In this document: in pieces, positions 48,001 through 57,900 of the stretch
Layout of the letters: every line of letters begins with the position of its first letter
Numbering within the stretch: position 1 is the first letter of the stretch
From: Linnemannia hyalina
Taxonomy: Eukaryota > Mortierellomycota > Mortierellomycetes > Mortierellales > Mortierellaceae
Assembly: GCA_019671135.1 (NCBI GenBank)
Contig: JAHRHY010000002.1
Span: 682,001-746,000 of the forward strand
Reading direction: 5' to 3'
Length of the DNA: 64,000 nt
The notes under the pieces: generated by a model
What the model saw: the letters and a program-made list of their open reading frames with translations, nothing else
What the model was told of the DNA's origin: nothing
Databases searched by the model: none
Program-made: the position numbers and the translations under genes

Positions 48001-48509
48001 CGACCTCGCCGGCGTACTCACCTACGTCGCCGTCGTACTCGCCCACGTCCCCATCATACTCGCCTACGAGCCCCAGCTACAGCCCCACGTCGCCAAGCTA
48101 CTCGCCTACGTCGCCAAGCTACTCTCCTACGAGCCCGAGCTATTCGCCTACGTCGCCCTCGTACAGTCCCACGTCGCCTAGCTACTCGCCGACATCGCCG
48201 TCGTACTCGCCCACGAGCCCTAGCTATTCGCCCACGTCGCCGTCGTACAGCCCCACGAGTCCCAGCTACTCTCCTACGAGCCCAAGCTACTCCCCAGCAA
48301 GCCCTAGCTACTCTCCTAGCTACTCGGCACCGACGACGTCGTTCTCACCCATGGGCTATGGCACAGGTGGAGGACCGTCGAGCGGCGGAGCAGCGACTCC
48401 TGGACGACCCATGTATAGTCCCGCCGGCAATGGTGCGGCCAGCCCATCCCGACCTCCTGCCGGACAGGGCAAGTCGACCAGCCCAACGTACTCGGACGAT
48501 GAGGAGTAA
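42086..48509 (+). CDS. RPB1: RNA polymerase II largest subunit RPB1, copy 2 (1841 aa, 7 exons)
   Basis: Full, apparently intact second copy. Exons: 42086..42172, 42392..42590, 42731..42801, 42981..43241, 43366..43752, 43875..45387, 45502..48509; GT-AG junctions and phases as in copy 1. All catalytic and structural motifs are present: zinc-binding clamp, [19 protein letters not shown], and the roughly 25-heptad CTD ending in PTYSDDEE. The protein differs from copy 1 only by six extra residues (Gly-Met-Gly-Met-Gly-Met) in the linker before the CTD. Because introns are present, this is not a retrocopy. Its promoter is different from that of copy 1. RPB1 is single-copy in nearly all fungi, so two intact adjacent copies are unusual; either a real recent duplication or an assembly effect must explain it. 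Confidence 0.97.
47740..48330 (+). repeat. 21-bp CTD heptad repeats, RPB1 copy 2
   Basis: Same array as in copy 1, unit for unit in translation, including the mid-array [14 protein letters not shown] interruption. Confidence 0.95.
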
Positions 48510-48993
48510 TGGCAATAGCTGTTGACAGTTCCAGAGCGGACGCAGATGTGGAGTTGCGAACATTCAATAACAACAACAGACATACAATCAATATCGACAT
48601 AACATACACAAAAAAACAACCACCACCACCTCTGCCGTAACTCCCAACACACAGCACTACTCGACTCAAGGACATCATTAACGTTTCTCTTGCATCTTTT
48701 TGCATTTGCATCGATTGAAGGAGACCAGGAGGAGAGGTCTGTTTGTAGGCACTCTTTAGAAAAACCAACCATTGTGGGGCAGGGAAGCAGGAGCAACACG
48801 GGCGACCCGGCTCGGAGAGCGACCTTTTGAACCTCCCCCACACTCCATAATGGAACCCTCACTTCCTACAAAAAAAACTAGCTGCCATCTTTTCCTTTGT
48901 AAAATAATTAAAACGAGAGATTGTAATCTCTAAGAAACATCTGTGAACACTGTTGACTTGTGGGAGAATGCTTTCGTTTATTATTGATACCCT
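48510..48993. other. convergent 3' region between RPB1 copy 2 and SF3A1; right end of the inverted repeat
   Basis: 353 bp belong to the arm (RPB1 3' flank) and about 130 bp are unique, holding the SF3A1 3' UTR. An A8 run at about 48870 adjoins the arm end. Confidence 0.6.
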
Positions 48994-51398
48994 CTAGTTG
49001 TGATCTTGCTTAAACCGCTTTGGGTCGCGATCGTTCATAGCTTGATCGCCGTCAGGATGACGGGGCGGCACCATGCCAGGAGGTGGTGCCATACCAGGAG
49101 GTGGCGCCATGCCTGGTGGCATTGGCATGCCAGGGTAATATCCAGGTGGAGGCTGCTGACCAAAGAATTGTGGTGGTGGGATGCCGGGCAACCCTGGTGG
49201 AGGAACCATACCTGGTGGAGGGAGTGGAGGTGCCATTCCTGGTGGCATTCGGTTATATCCTCCTGCTTGAGGGAACATTGGGGGCTGGCCTCTTTGAGGA
49301 CCGATGGAAGACTGGAGGTGCCCACTTGAGGCATCATGGCCGTATCCGGGTCCACTTGTAGAGGCGGCTGCTGCTGCGGCCGCATGTCTCTGTGCGGTTT
49401 TCGCGACCGTAGCTGTTTGTCCATCCCAGACATTCTTTTCCCTCTCGATTTGGCGCTTCCGCTCCTCCTCCGCATTCCTAGTCTGCTCTTCGCTGAAGAT
49501 ATCTGTGCGGTGAGATTTGAGGAGACTCAAATTCCTTGCAACATCAGTTCCTAAAGGTGTGGGTAAACACACAAGAAATAATCTGGACGTTAAGGTTTGT
49601 TCATGTCATTGCAATGATTTGGTTGCCACGTTATCTACCACGCAATCCAGCGTATACCCAGCTGTTGGAACTTACCATCAGTGACCGTGGTACTTGATTT
49701 TGTTTTGGCATCGGCCTGCTCACGGAGCACTTTGTATCTAGGATCCAACAATTCAATGCGGACGTGCTCGTCCATCTCCGAAAGTGGGATCTGCTCCCCG
49801 CAACGAGGACATGTCTGTGTAGCCTCCTTCAAGCTGGCAGCAGTACGGCCCTTGAAGGTCTTGGGTACAAAGTCCTCCTTGATCTTCATGGGCGCGGTCG
49901 ACTGAGAAGCGGTCATCACGACGTCGTGAGCTCCTGCTGGACTATTCTGTACATCGTCGTTGTCTTCTGCATCAGAGTCCTCCATATCCATATCGTCGTC
50001 GTTGCCATCAATCTCGATATCCTGGGGTGCATCCACTGGTGCATGTTCGCTCTCTGCCAGAACTTGGATCATCCGCTTTTGAGCCAACGACATATTCTCC
50101 AGTTCTTTCAGACTCTTGGGCAATGGCAAGTCTACGAGCTCATCGGCCTCTGTGAACTCGATCGTTTGCACAACAACGAAATCCTGCCAGTTAATACTCA
50201 AAAACGCCTCTAATGACGTTAGAAAATCGGGCAATGGGAGAATGAAAGCGTTAGTACACATTATCAATCAATACAACCAACACTGTACTTCAGTATTCAA
50301 AACTTTGCACCAATGATCTCAAAACTTACGTCGTTCGGCGTCCTCCTTTTCATCCTTCTTCTTGCGAAGTTCCTGCTGGTATGCGGTATACTCCACGCGC
50401 CTCATAACAATATCTTGGACTGCATACTTGTCGTTGGCTCTCGCCTCGATCTCCTCGACCATTCCTGGGCCAGGGACCAAAATCTTTGTGTATTGCTCCA
50501 CCAACTTGGAGAAGTAGCTGAATAAACTGTGATTGGGTCGCAAAAAGTCGAACTGGTAGTTGCGAGCTTCCCGCTGTGCCAATGAAACCATGAACTGCCT
50601 TCCATTCCTTGCCACGAACTGTGCTGTGAGCTTGATAATGTCCCTAAATGCCACAATTATGAATTTTCAAACGATTAACATCTGATCAAGAGTGAAAACG
50701 GCATAGAGTCTGGGACGAAGTTAACAATAGTGCATATCGGCGACTTACAGGTCCTGAGCTGAGACAGACGGCATCGGAGTCATGAATTCCAGAGCTGGTG
50801 GTTCTTCTGGTGGTGGCTTTATCGCTTCCTCAATCTTCGCCTCCACTTCCGCCTTGAGTTCCGCAGCCTTTGGTGCTATTGTTAACAAATGTGCAAAAAG
50901 AGACATACATCAGTTTGAGAGTTTTTCAATCCCCACGAACAACGATAAGCATGGAATGCGTATGACATACCTTTTCCTGACTTTGCCTCCTGAATCTTAA
51001 AGGCGTAGTAGGCGTGGTAGGGATCAGTAGTGTTCAAGAAACAAAACTTGGGGTTGCTCTTTTCCTTCTGACGAAGGCGTTCCTCCAGCAAAGCACCTGA
51101 GTCACTTCCAGAGACATATGCCGCCGTCTTGTCCGCGATTTCTATAATTGTATTCAAGTTCATAGTTGTTAGTAAACATGGTTCTACAAAAGTAACGCTG
51201 TTGAATGCCCTGATCCCTGATCACCTCTAAAATAATAACGGTTCTTGATGTACCTCGAATATAAGGTGGAGGGTAAATGATGCCTACGGATGCGACATCC
51301 TCCTGCTCTGTTCCTTGTGCTGGTGGTTGTTCCTCGGCTCCATTCTGGGCACCGTATCCGCTGATGGCGCTTGGCAGTGGTGGAGGCGCGACCGACAT
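48994..51398 (-). CDS. splicing factor 3A subunit 1 (SF3A1/Prp21), 615 aa, 6 exons
   Basis: SF3A1 is part of the U2 snRNP SF3a complex that helps U2 engage the branch site. Exons: 51254..51398, 50971..51141, 50749..50875, 50330..50643, 49676..50209, 48994..49550; phases close at 616 codons. Two SURP (SWAP) modules are visible: the first includes EIADKTAAYVSGSDSGALLE and FCFLNTTDPYHAYY; the second includes DIIKLTAQFVARNGRQFMVS, FDFLRPNHSLFSYF and LVEQYTKIL. Next comes INWQDFVVVQTIEF, an acidic middle, the conserved CPRCGEQIPLSEMDEHVRIE block (zinc-finger-like) and SLLKSHRTDIFSEEQ. The C-terminus is Pro/Gly/Met-rich (PPGMAPPPGM repeats) and ends KRFKQDHN. The C-terminal ubiquitin-like domain of human SF3A1 is not present in this model; the stop at 48994 follows directly after the Pro-rich tail. 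Confidence 0.95.
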
Positions 51399-52536
51399 GT
51401 TTGCTGGTAGGAGAAAAGAATGTAGTGAAGTTTAAGTCTGGGCGATCAACTCGCTTTTCATCTGATGTCGACGACATAAAAGCCTTATTTCCGTTCAATA
51501 TTAGGAATTAAGACTTCCTATCCAAAGCCCCTTTTTGCCTGCTTCTGATTCGACGGACAGGCAAGAATGCAGATTGTGGTTGTGCTACAGTAAGTGAAGT
51601 GATGACATATCGCGCAAGCAGCTGAATCGAGCAATGGCTCGAAGGCAATAAGGCACTCGGTCAACAGAATTCACAACAAAGTGGTCAGCGTAGCAACCTG
51701 AGAGGGGATCAATTGACAAAATGCCTACTCTAAGCCCATCTCAATTGAAAAAAATGGACGCGTCGAGATAAAGACACCTCTCATTCTTCACGACAAAGAT
51801 GGCTGTCGACGATAACGACTATCGCTACGGATGGTCAATTGCCATCGAGAATGAACGACGTATTGGCGGCAACATGCACTGGGCTAAGATAGTCGTAAAT
51901 ACGGAGAGCATACGCCTATTTATTTTCGAATCTTGTTCGCTCGATCTGCTTACACCAAATAAAACGAAGCTCGCTTAAAGGTGTGTAGGAGAATTGTTTA
52001 AGGAATAGGATATAGGCAGCATAAGACATGGATTTGGGGGTGGGTCTGCAATGGGTGGTTTCCCTCGCTGTCTCCCTGAAAAGGGCCTCTTTTCCTACCT
52101 CCTTTTTTGCCTTCTAGCCCAATGAGTGCGTAAAAGAGAAGACAGACATCGCTCCTCATCCTATCATCTATTCCTTCGTTCTCTTTGAACTCCTTTCTTT
52201 TTTTTCTTTTCCTTTCTTTTCACTTTCCACTGTATCTCTTTTTTAATCACTCTCATAATATCGATCCAAGATCCATCCACTTGTAGACACCGTTTCACCC
52301 TTTCCTTTCGCTTTTGCTTACCTCTTCCACCGCACAGTCTAGCAAATTCGACTAACCCTTTGTCAAAAAGTCAGTAAGCCCGTCTTTTATTTCATCTTCA
52401 ATCAGTTCAATCCAATATTGACAAAACCTATGCAAAAAACTGTCGTTTCTCATCATATTTACGCGTTTTTTCTGTGCGTTGTCTTCATCCTTATTTTATT
52501 CAACCTTTGACCCCGATTCGATACAACAAGTCTCCA
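51399..52536. other. divergent intergenic region between SF3A1 and the secreted protein gene
   Basis: 1.14 kb. It holds a small open frame (51799..51978, listed separately), a CTTTT-rich stretch at 52190-52250, and a CT-rich leader up to 52536. Nothing else recognised. Confidence 0.5.
51799..51978 (+). CDS. possible small ORF (59 aa), unrecognised
   Basis: ATG in a favourable context (ACAAAGATGG) opens a frame starting MAVDDNDYRYGWSIAIENER and ending at a TAA. Composition looks less random than the surrounding DNA, but there is no known domain and no support beyond the open frame. It could be the first exon of a gene using GTAAAT near 51894, or chance. Confidence 0.2.
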   Translation: MAVDDNDYRYGWSIAIENERRIGGNMHWAKIVVNTESIRLFIFESCSLDLLTPNKTKLA

Positions 52537-52872
52537 ATGAAACTTCTCTCTGCTGTCTTGGTCGGCGCCTTTGCTGCCATCTCAATCGCCCAGGGTGCAA
52601 AGTGAGTTGATCCTGATCCAGAGCGTGCAGCTCGCGTTGCAGGCTACATTACCTGCATTAGACCCTGTCTCCAAGAGGCGGTCACAGACCCTAGCAACGG
52701 GGTTTGCCAAAACGCCACCGATTCCAAAAAGTGCTTGGCGACTGTAATTCCCAAATACCTTCCTTGCGTAGTGAAGTGCACCGGACGAACGCTGTCCCAA
52801 TCTGCCATCAACACCCCCTCCGGCTATCTCGATGACAATGGCCAGGAGGCCTTTGGTCAGAAATACTTCTAA
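52537..52872 (+). pseudogene. small secreted Cys-rich protein gene interrupted by an in-frame TGA
   Basis: The frame starts with a classical signal peptide (MKLLSAVLVGAFAAISIAQG), reaches AK, then hits TGA at 52603..52605. The same frame continues uninterrupted for 88 more codons (VDPDPERAARVAGYITCIRP onward) to a TAA at 52870..52872. The mature part has six cysteines in a regular spread (TC, PC, VC, KC, PC, KC), typical of small secreted fungal proteins. No GT-AG intron that removes the TGA keeps frame: acceptors at the nearby CAGs give 20, 29 and 41 nt, none a multiple of three. So a single base (for example TGG, CGA or GGA to TGA) or a sequencing error breaks an otherwise intact gene of about 111 codons. 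I do not recognise a named family. Stop-codon readthrough is a formal alternative. Confidence 0.65.
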
Positions 52873-53700
52873 AACACCCACGCCGCTCTCCCGCCTCTTT
52901 GCAAGGATCGCTCAGCAGGCTTTCATCATCCTCAATAAACCAAGGAGTTCACTCAACAACAAACCAAACCACAGACTCTGGCTCCATCAGCTAGAAACAC
53001 ACACCACCTTCCTTTCCATACATCGAATCTTTTTTTCTCCACCTTCGAAAATAACCGGAGGAAAACCCATCAAAAAAAGTCAATAAGAATAAATGAGCGC
53101 GACTTTTTGTATACATTCAACCCCCACTATTTTCGAGTTCCACCCCTTCTCTCACTCATCCTTCCCTTTTAGGTTTTTTTTTGTCCCTGAAAGCACATTC
53201 TTTTAGGGACGTGAGAAAAAAAAGAAGGGTAGCAAGTAGTCAAGAAATAAACAAGGATTTTCACCCTACTTAGGAGCTTTCTTGTTAAATGTTGCGAGTT
53301 GATGTCAGTATTTTTCTACGGGTGTATTGTTATCCTCTGGTAATAAATATCGTGCAGATTCCTAGCCTTTGCTGCTGTGGTATGTTATAATATTGTTTGA
53401 TTAGAACAAGATGTAAGAAGGGGCTCGATTGCCATGAACGAGTCCTTTGACGCGATGGTGCTAAGACTCGCAAGATATCCTGATCACTTGCACGCGTTTA
53501 GATTTTTGAACACGTCACAGGGAATCGGTAACGTGACAGCTCCTTCTGCGAGACTGTGAATCGACGGAGCGAGGTGCCTGGCAGTTGGCTGACAGACAAA
53601 AAAAGAAGAGAGCCGTCGTTTGCCGTTGTTCTTCTCACACTTCCATCACGCACTCTCTCATCACTACTCCGCTCTTCACCCCTCACTCCCACTCCTTACC
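52873..53700. other. intergenic region between the secreted protein gene and Vps29
   Basis: 828 bp. No gene seen. AT-rich 3' UTR-like sequence (53040-53400), then a CACTCTCTCATCACT-type leader before the Vps29 ATG. Confidence 0.5.
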
Positions 53701-54848
53701 ATGGTATGCGCACTGCAACAACTCGCTTCAAGGAGTCATACACTACTACAGTTAATAGTAACATCAGCAGGACTAACACCCCTACCTACTTCGTCCTCTC
53801 CGTAGCTGGTTCTCGTAATAGGCGACCTTCACATTCCCAACAGGGCTCACGACCTGCCGCTCAAGTTCAAGAAGTTGCTTGTAAGGAAAACGAGAGGACT
53901 CACAAGTGCCGCATGACAACGTACACACGGACAGAAGAACCGAATTACTCCCATTCAGCAAACAGAGACGGACCGTTCATTCTTTACTAAAGCCATTCAC
54001 AGAACAGCGGAATCCTGACTGACCACCGCAATTGCCTTTTGTGTGCTCCTATTGTAGGTTCCTGGAAAGATTCAGCAAATCATCTCGACAGGAAACATTT
54101 GCGACAAGGAGACCTTTGACTACCTCAGATCCGTTGCAGGAGATATCCAGGTTGTGAGGGGAGACTATGACCAGGTGAGTTGTTTTTGGCGACCTTCCTT
54201 CCCTTACCTACAGCCGCATGTTTTGTATCTCCACAGCCTAGGTGTTTACCCCACGAGGTTTTCGAGTAATGCCAAGCCAACCAGTCCTGCCAATTGGACC
54301 AAAACATATCTAATCTCGGTGAATATCTTTCGATCTCTCAAATAATAGAACGTATCGTGGCCTCTCTCAAAAATCATCACCCATGGACCCATTCGCATTG
54401 GAGTTGTTCACGGACACCAGGTCATCCCCTGGGGTGACACAGAGTCACTCAACATCACTGCCCGCCAGATGGACGTCGACATTCTCTTGACAGGACACAC
54501 ACACAAGTTCGAAGCCTTTGAGCATGAGGGCAAGTTCTTTGTCAACCCAGGATCAGCAACCGGCGCCTACCACCCACAAATCGAGTACGTTTCCTTTCAT
54601 GCCATCCCATTATAGTTTTTGCTCAATCTGGTCGTATCTACATGGCGTTTATGATGACTGAAGCCAAGGTTAATATTAACCCGAAACTGTTACCTTTTCA
54701 TAATTGACATAGGGATGTGACACCTTCGTTCGTCTTGATGGATTTGCAGGGATCGGTCGTTGTGCTCTATGTATACCAATTGATTGATGGCGAGGTCAAG
54801 GTCGAAAGAATCGAGTACCGCAAGCCATTCGACAGCCGCACTGCTTAA
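53701..54848 (+). CDS. vps29: retromer subunit Vps29 (188 aa, 5 exons)
   Basis: Vps29 is the metallophosphoesterase-fold subunit of the retromer core (Vps26-Vps29-Vps35), which recycles cargo from endosomes to the Golgi. Exons: 53701..53703, 53806..53880, 54058..54174, 54349..54584, 54713..54848. The first coding exon is just the ATG, spliced at GTATGC to CTGGTTCTCGTAATAGGC, giving the invariant [14 protein letters not shown] start. Other conserved blocks: [79 protein letters not shown] and [10 protein letters not shown]. Length matches the family (about 182-190 aa). The GDLH, GN and HGHQ/GHTH motifs are those of the phosphoesterase fold, which is catalytically inert in known Vps29. Ends with a short SRTA tail. 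Confidence 0.96.
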
Positions 54849-54991
54849 TCCACTTCTTCTTTCTGTACCACCGCCACACAGTCAACAGCGAGGACATGCA
54901 CGCCAGACATTGCAAAACAAATAAAGTGAATGTACGCTTCTTTTTTTTATATCTTCCTTTCTCTTTTTTTCTTTTTCTTATTTTTTTTAGC

Positions 54992-57900
54992 TTAGTTGGA
55001 AAGAGTCCATGCGACAATCTCCTTGAGCAATGAGAGTCCATAGAACTCAGCAATGTTCTCAAAGACCCTCATCTTGCGCAGATAATCGTTCCTCCCAAGC
55101 ACTGTCACAAACCGACCCGAGCACTCACACCACTCGCCCAGATGATCCGCCTTGACTCGTCGACACTTGACACACTTCAGATCCTGCATCTGGTACTGGT
55201 CCACCATCCGCTCAACAATCGACACCATTGACTCCTCAATCGCCTCACGATCGTACTCCTCCTTGCACTCCTGACACCTCCAAGCTCCCAGCACAACCTC
55301 ACCTGTGTCCTTCTTGATCTTGGGCAGCAGATGTGGGTCGCGGCAGAAATCCAGGTCCTGGCAGTAATTGCAGTACGAGCAGATAACGCCTCGAAGCACA
55401 AAGCTCTCGCATGGATTCGTGAAGAGCGACTCGGGCGAGAACTCGCGAATCTCGATCAGATCCAACAAATTCTTGCGCATCACCCGGACCTCTCGTTCGA
55501 CAGTCGGGTCAATACTAAAGACCGCCGCAAGAGACTTGATTAGCTCCAGCGCTGGGTTCGACAGCTGCAAATGAGATCCTGGTTGGCGTGGGAAGGCATA
55601 CAACAACGCCAATTGAGGATCCTTGAGCGAGTCGCGTCTCTTGGCCATGATCTCGGGAAAGACCTTAAGCAGCCGTCTGGAAATCTGCTGTGAAATCAGC
55701 TTCTTCTTGAACGACACTGCTTCGACACTCTTCTTGTCTGCCTTGCTGGCTCCCGCGCTTGCGCCTGCACCGTTCTCTTCCTGGCCGTTCGTCTCGCCAT
55801 TCTGAGAACTGCTGCTGACCTTGGCCAGACGCTTCTGGTGAGTGAACTTGTAGACCTGGTCAATAAACTCCGCAATTGTCTTCCCGAACTCGTCCTGGAG
55901 TGCCATCGGCAGATACTGCTGAATGTTCCAGGCCAGCGTGATAGGTCGGTCGACCTGGGTCAGGAGAGTGGGCTGGTCCTGTTCTTGAACCTCGTGCGGG
56001 TTGGGGCAGATGATACCACCATAGTTGGCAGAGTCCATCCATAGCAGTTGCTCCCAGTAGTGGACGGGCATCAGGTCGATATGCATGAACAATGGCTTGG
56101 CCTGGATATGTCGAATGACCCAGCTGCAGTAGGCGTAGGCGTTTCCGACTGAGGGCTTAGACGTTGCAACTGTCAGCTTGTTGAAGTTGCCATAGGTGAC
56201 ACGGGATCCCAGGCGCTTGAACTCGGCCACGAGCTGCAAAAAGACCTTCTTCATCAGACCGTGGATAAGCGCATACATGGAGGGGTCGTACAGCTTTGAG
56301 TTGGGACTGGTCAGCCACCGGTGAAAGTGGGCAGTCAAACTCTGGGCAAAGAATCCCTGCGTCTCGGCCACCTCAATCGCCCATCCTCGCACCATCGCCT
56401 TGATCATCGCAAACGCCTGCACGGAAGCCATTCCTGTCCCAAACGAGATCACACTTGAGACCTTTCCAGAGTTGTAGTCGTCCAAAGTGTGGGATGCGTC
56501 GAGAGTTGCTTCGCCACCGCCCTCCAACTCGTTGATCTGACTCGACTGCAGCAATGTGTTGACGGCCAGGCCAAGCATATCCATCTCCAGACAAACAGTC
56601 TCATAGTGACCAGGGGTGCTGATGATGGGATCTGACAGCTCCTCCGATCCTGATAGGTTCTCGTCTTCCTCACGACCGCCCAAGTCCGGCTTGCTCGATG
56701 GAGACCACCAGAGCAACATGTCATGGCGCTGAAGGCGACGAGCCAACATAACATCTGTAACAAAGATGGGCGAGTCCTGTTCGATATTGCAGAGAGGAAC
56801 ATCCGCGTATCTTGCCATAGCAATTTGTTCCGTGATCCATCCTCCGACAGTCAGGAACTGGGCCAACATTCGCTTGGTCGCGTTTGTTTGCCAGGCTAAA
56901 GCCTGGAACGGCTTGATGTTCTTGGAGCAGGGCATTGAGATGAGTGGGAAATCAGAGAGGATACTCATGCTCTCCAACATCTTTTGGCGACTCCATGGGG
57001 AATGCAAGATCACAGCCGTGGCTCCGCGACGCTCGTCCTGATGCTTGCTAAGACACTTGATCAGACCCTTGATTGCGGTCTTATCGTTGTTGACATACTC
57101 GACCTCGAACTGGAGCTGACTAAAGTAGTCAAAAGCCTTGTTGGGTCGTCGGGTCGTGTCCGGCATCCGGTCGATCTCGGCCTTGACCGCTTCGTACGTT
57201 CGGCTCATGTTAGGCATCTGGCCCTTCTGTCCAGGTGCATCCACCACAAACACAAAGACTCGATTGTGGACCGAGGAGAAGAGGGCAAACAAGTGTCGAG
57301 TGTCTGTCGTGGCGTGGTACAAATACAGATAGTTGAGTGCCCGGTCGTCCTGCATGTACGGCATCTTGTCCATGCTCACTGGTTTGAGATCGGCAAGCTC
57401 GAAGCCCTCATCTAGGCCGCGCTTAGCTCGGTTGGTGACAGAACACACGCAGCTCAGGTTGATGATTGCCCTGTAGAACAACGGCAACTGGGTCTCGTAC
57501 ACACCTTCTACGTCTGGATGACTGAAGAAGCTGGACAGGTTCTTGGACTCCTTCTGGTACAAACTCTCGGGCATTGTGAATTGGTACAGATGAAGGCAGG
57601 GATGGGCGCGGGGCAGGGTCCTGACCAACTTTTGCTTGGGAAAGAGTCGAGTTTCGTGGCTAGCATCCTCGACTCGGCTGTTGACGTAGAAGATGCGTGG
57701 TACTGACAAACGGACCGAATGAAGAGCCTTGTCGATGAGGATCCAAAGCCTGAATTCGCCAGGGATCTCCGACTCGACAATTTGAACAATCTGCCACACG
57801 TTGGTCAAGATGCTGGTCGACTGTTGCTGAATAAAGCCCGATAGGGAACCGACGGGGCCCTTGGCGCGAGACTGACCCAGGGCCTTCCGTTGGGCTCGCT

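Larger units (their letters stand above)
42076..48862 (+). repeat. right arm (6,787 bp) of a giant inverted repeat containing RPB1
   Basis: Mirror image of 34471..41239. It starts 10 bp before the RPB1 ATG and ends 353 bp after the stop. It is longer by exactly 18 bp: the unit AATGGGTATGGGTATGGG is present twice at about 47471..47518 and once in the left arm. Confidence 0.95.

Noticed and set aside
34471..48862. RPB1 second copy as a retrotransposed pseudogene or transposon cargo
   Set aside because: All six introns are present, there is no poly-A insertion signature of a retrocopy, no target-site duplication, and no transposase or terminal repeats at the arm ends.
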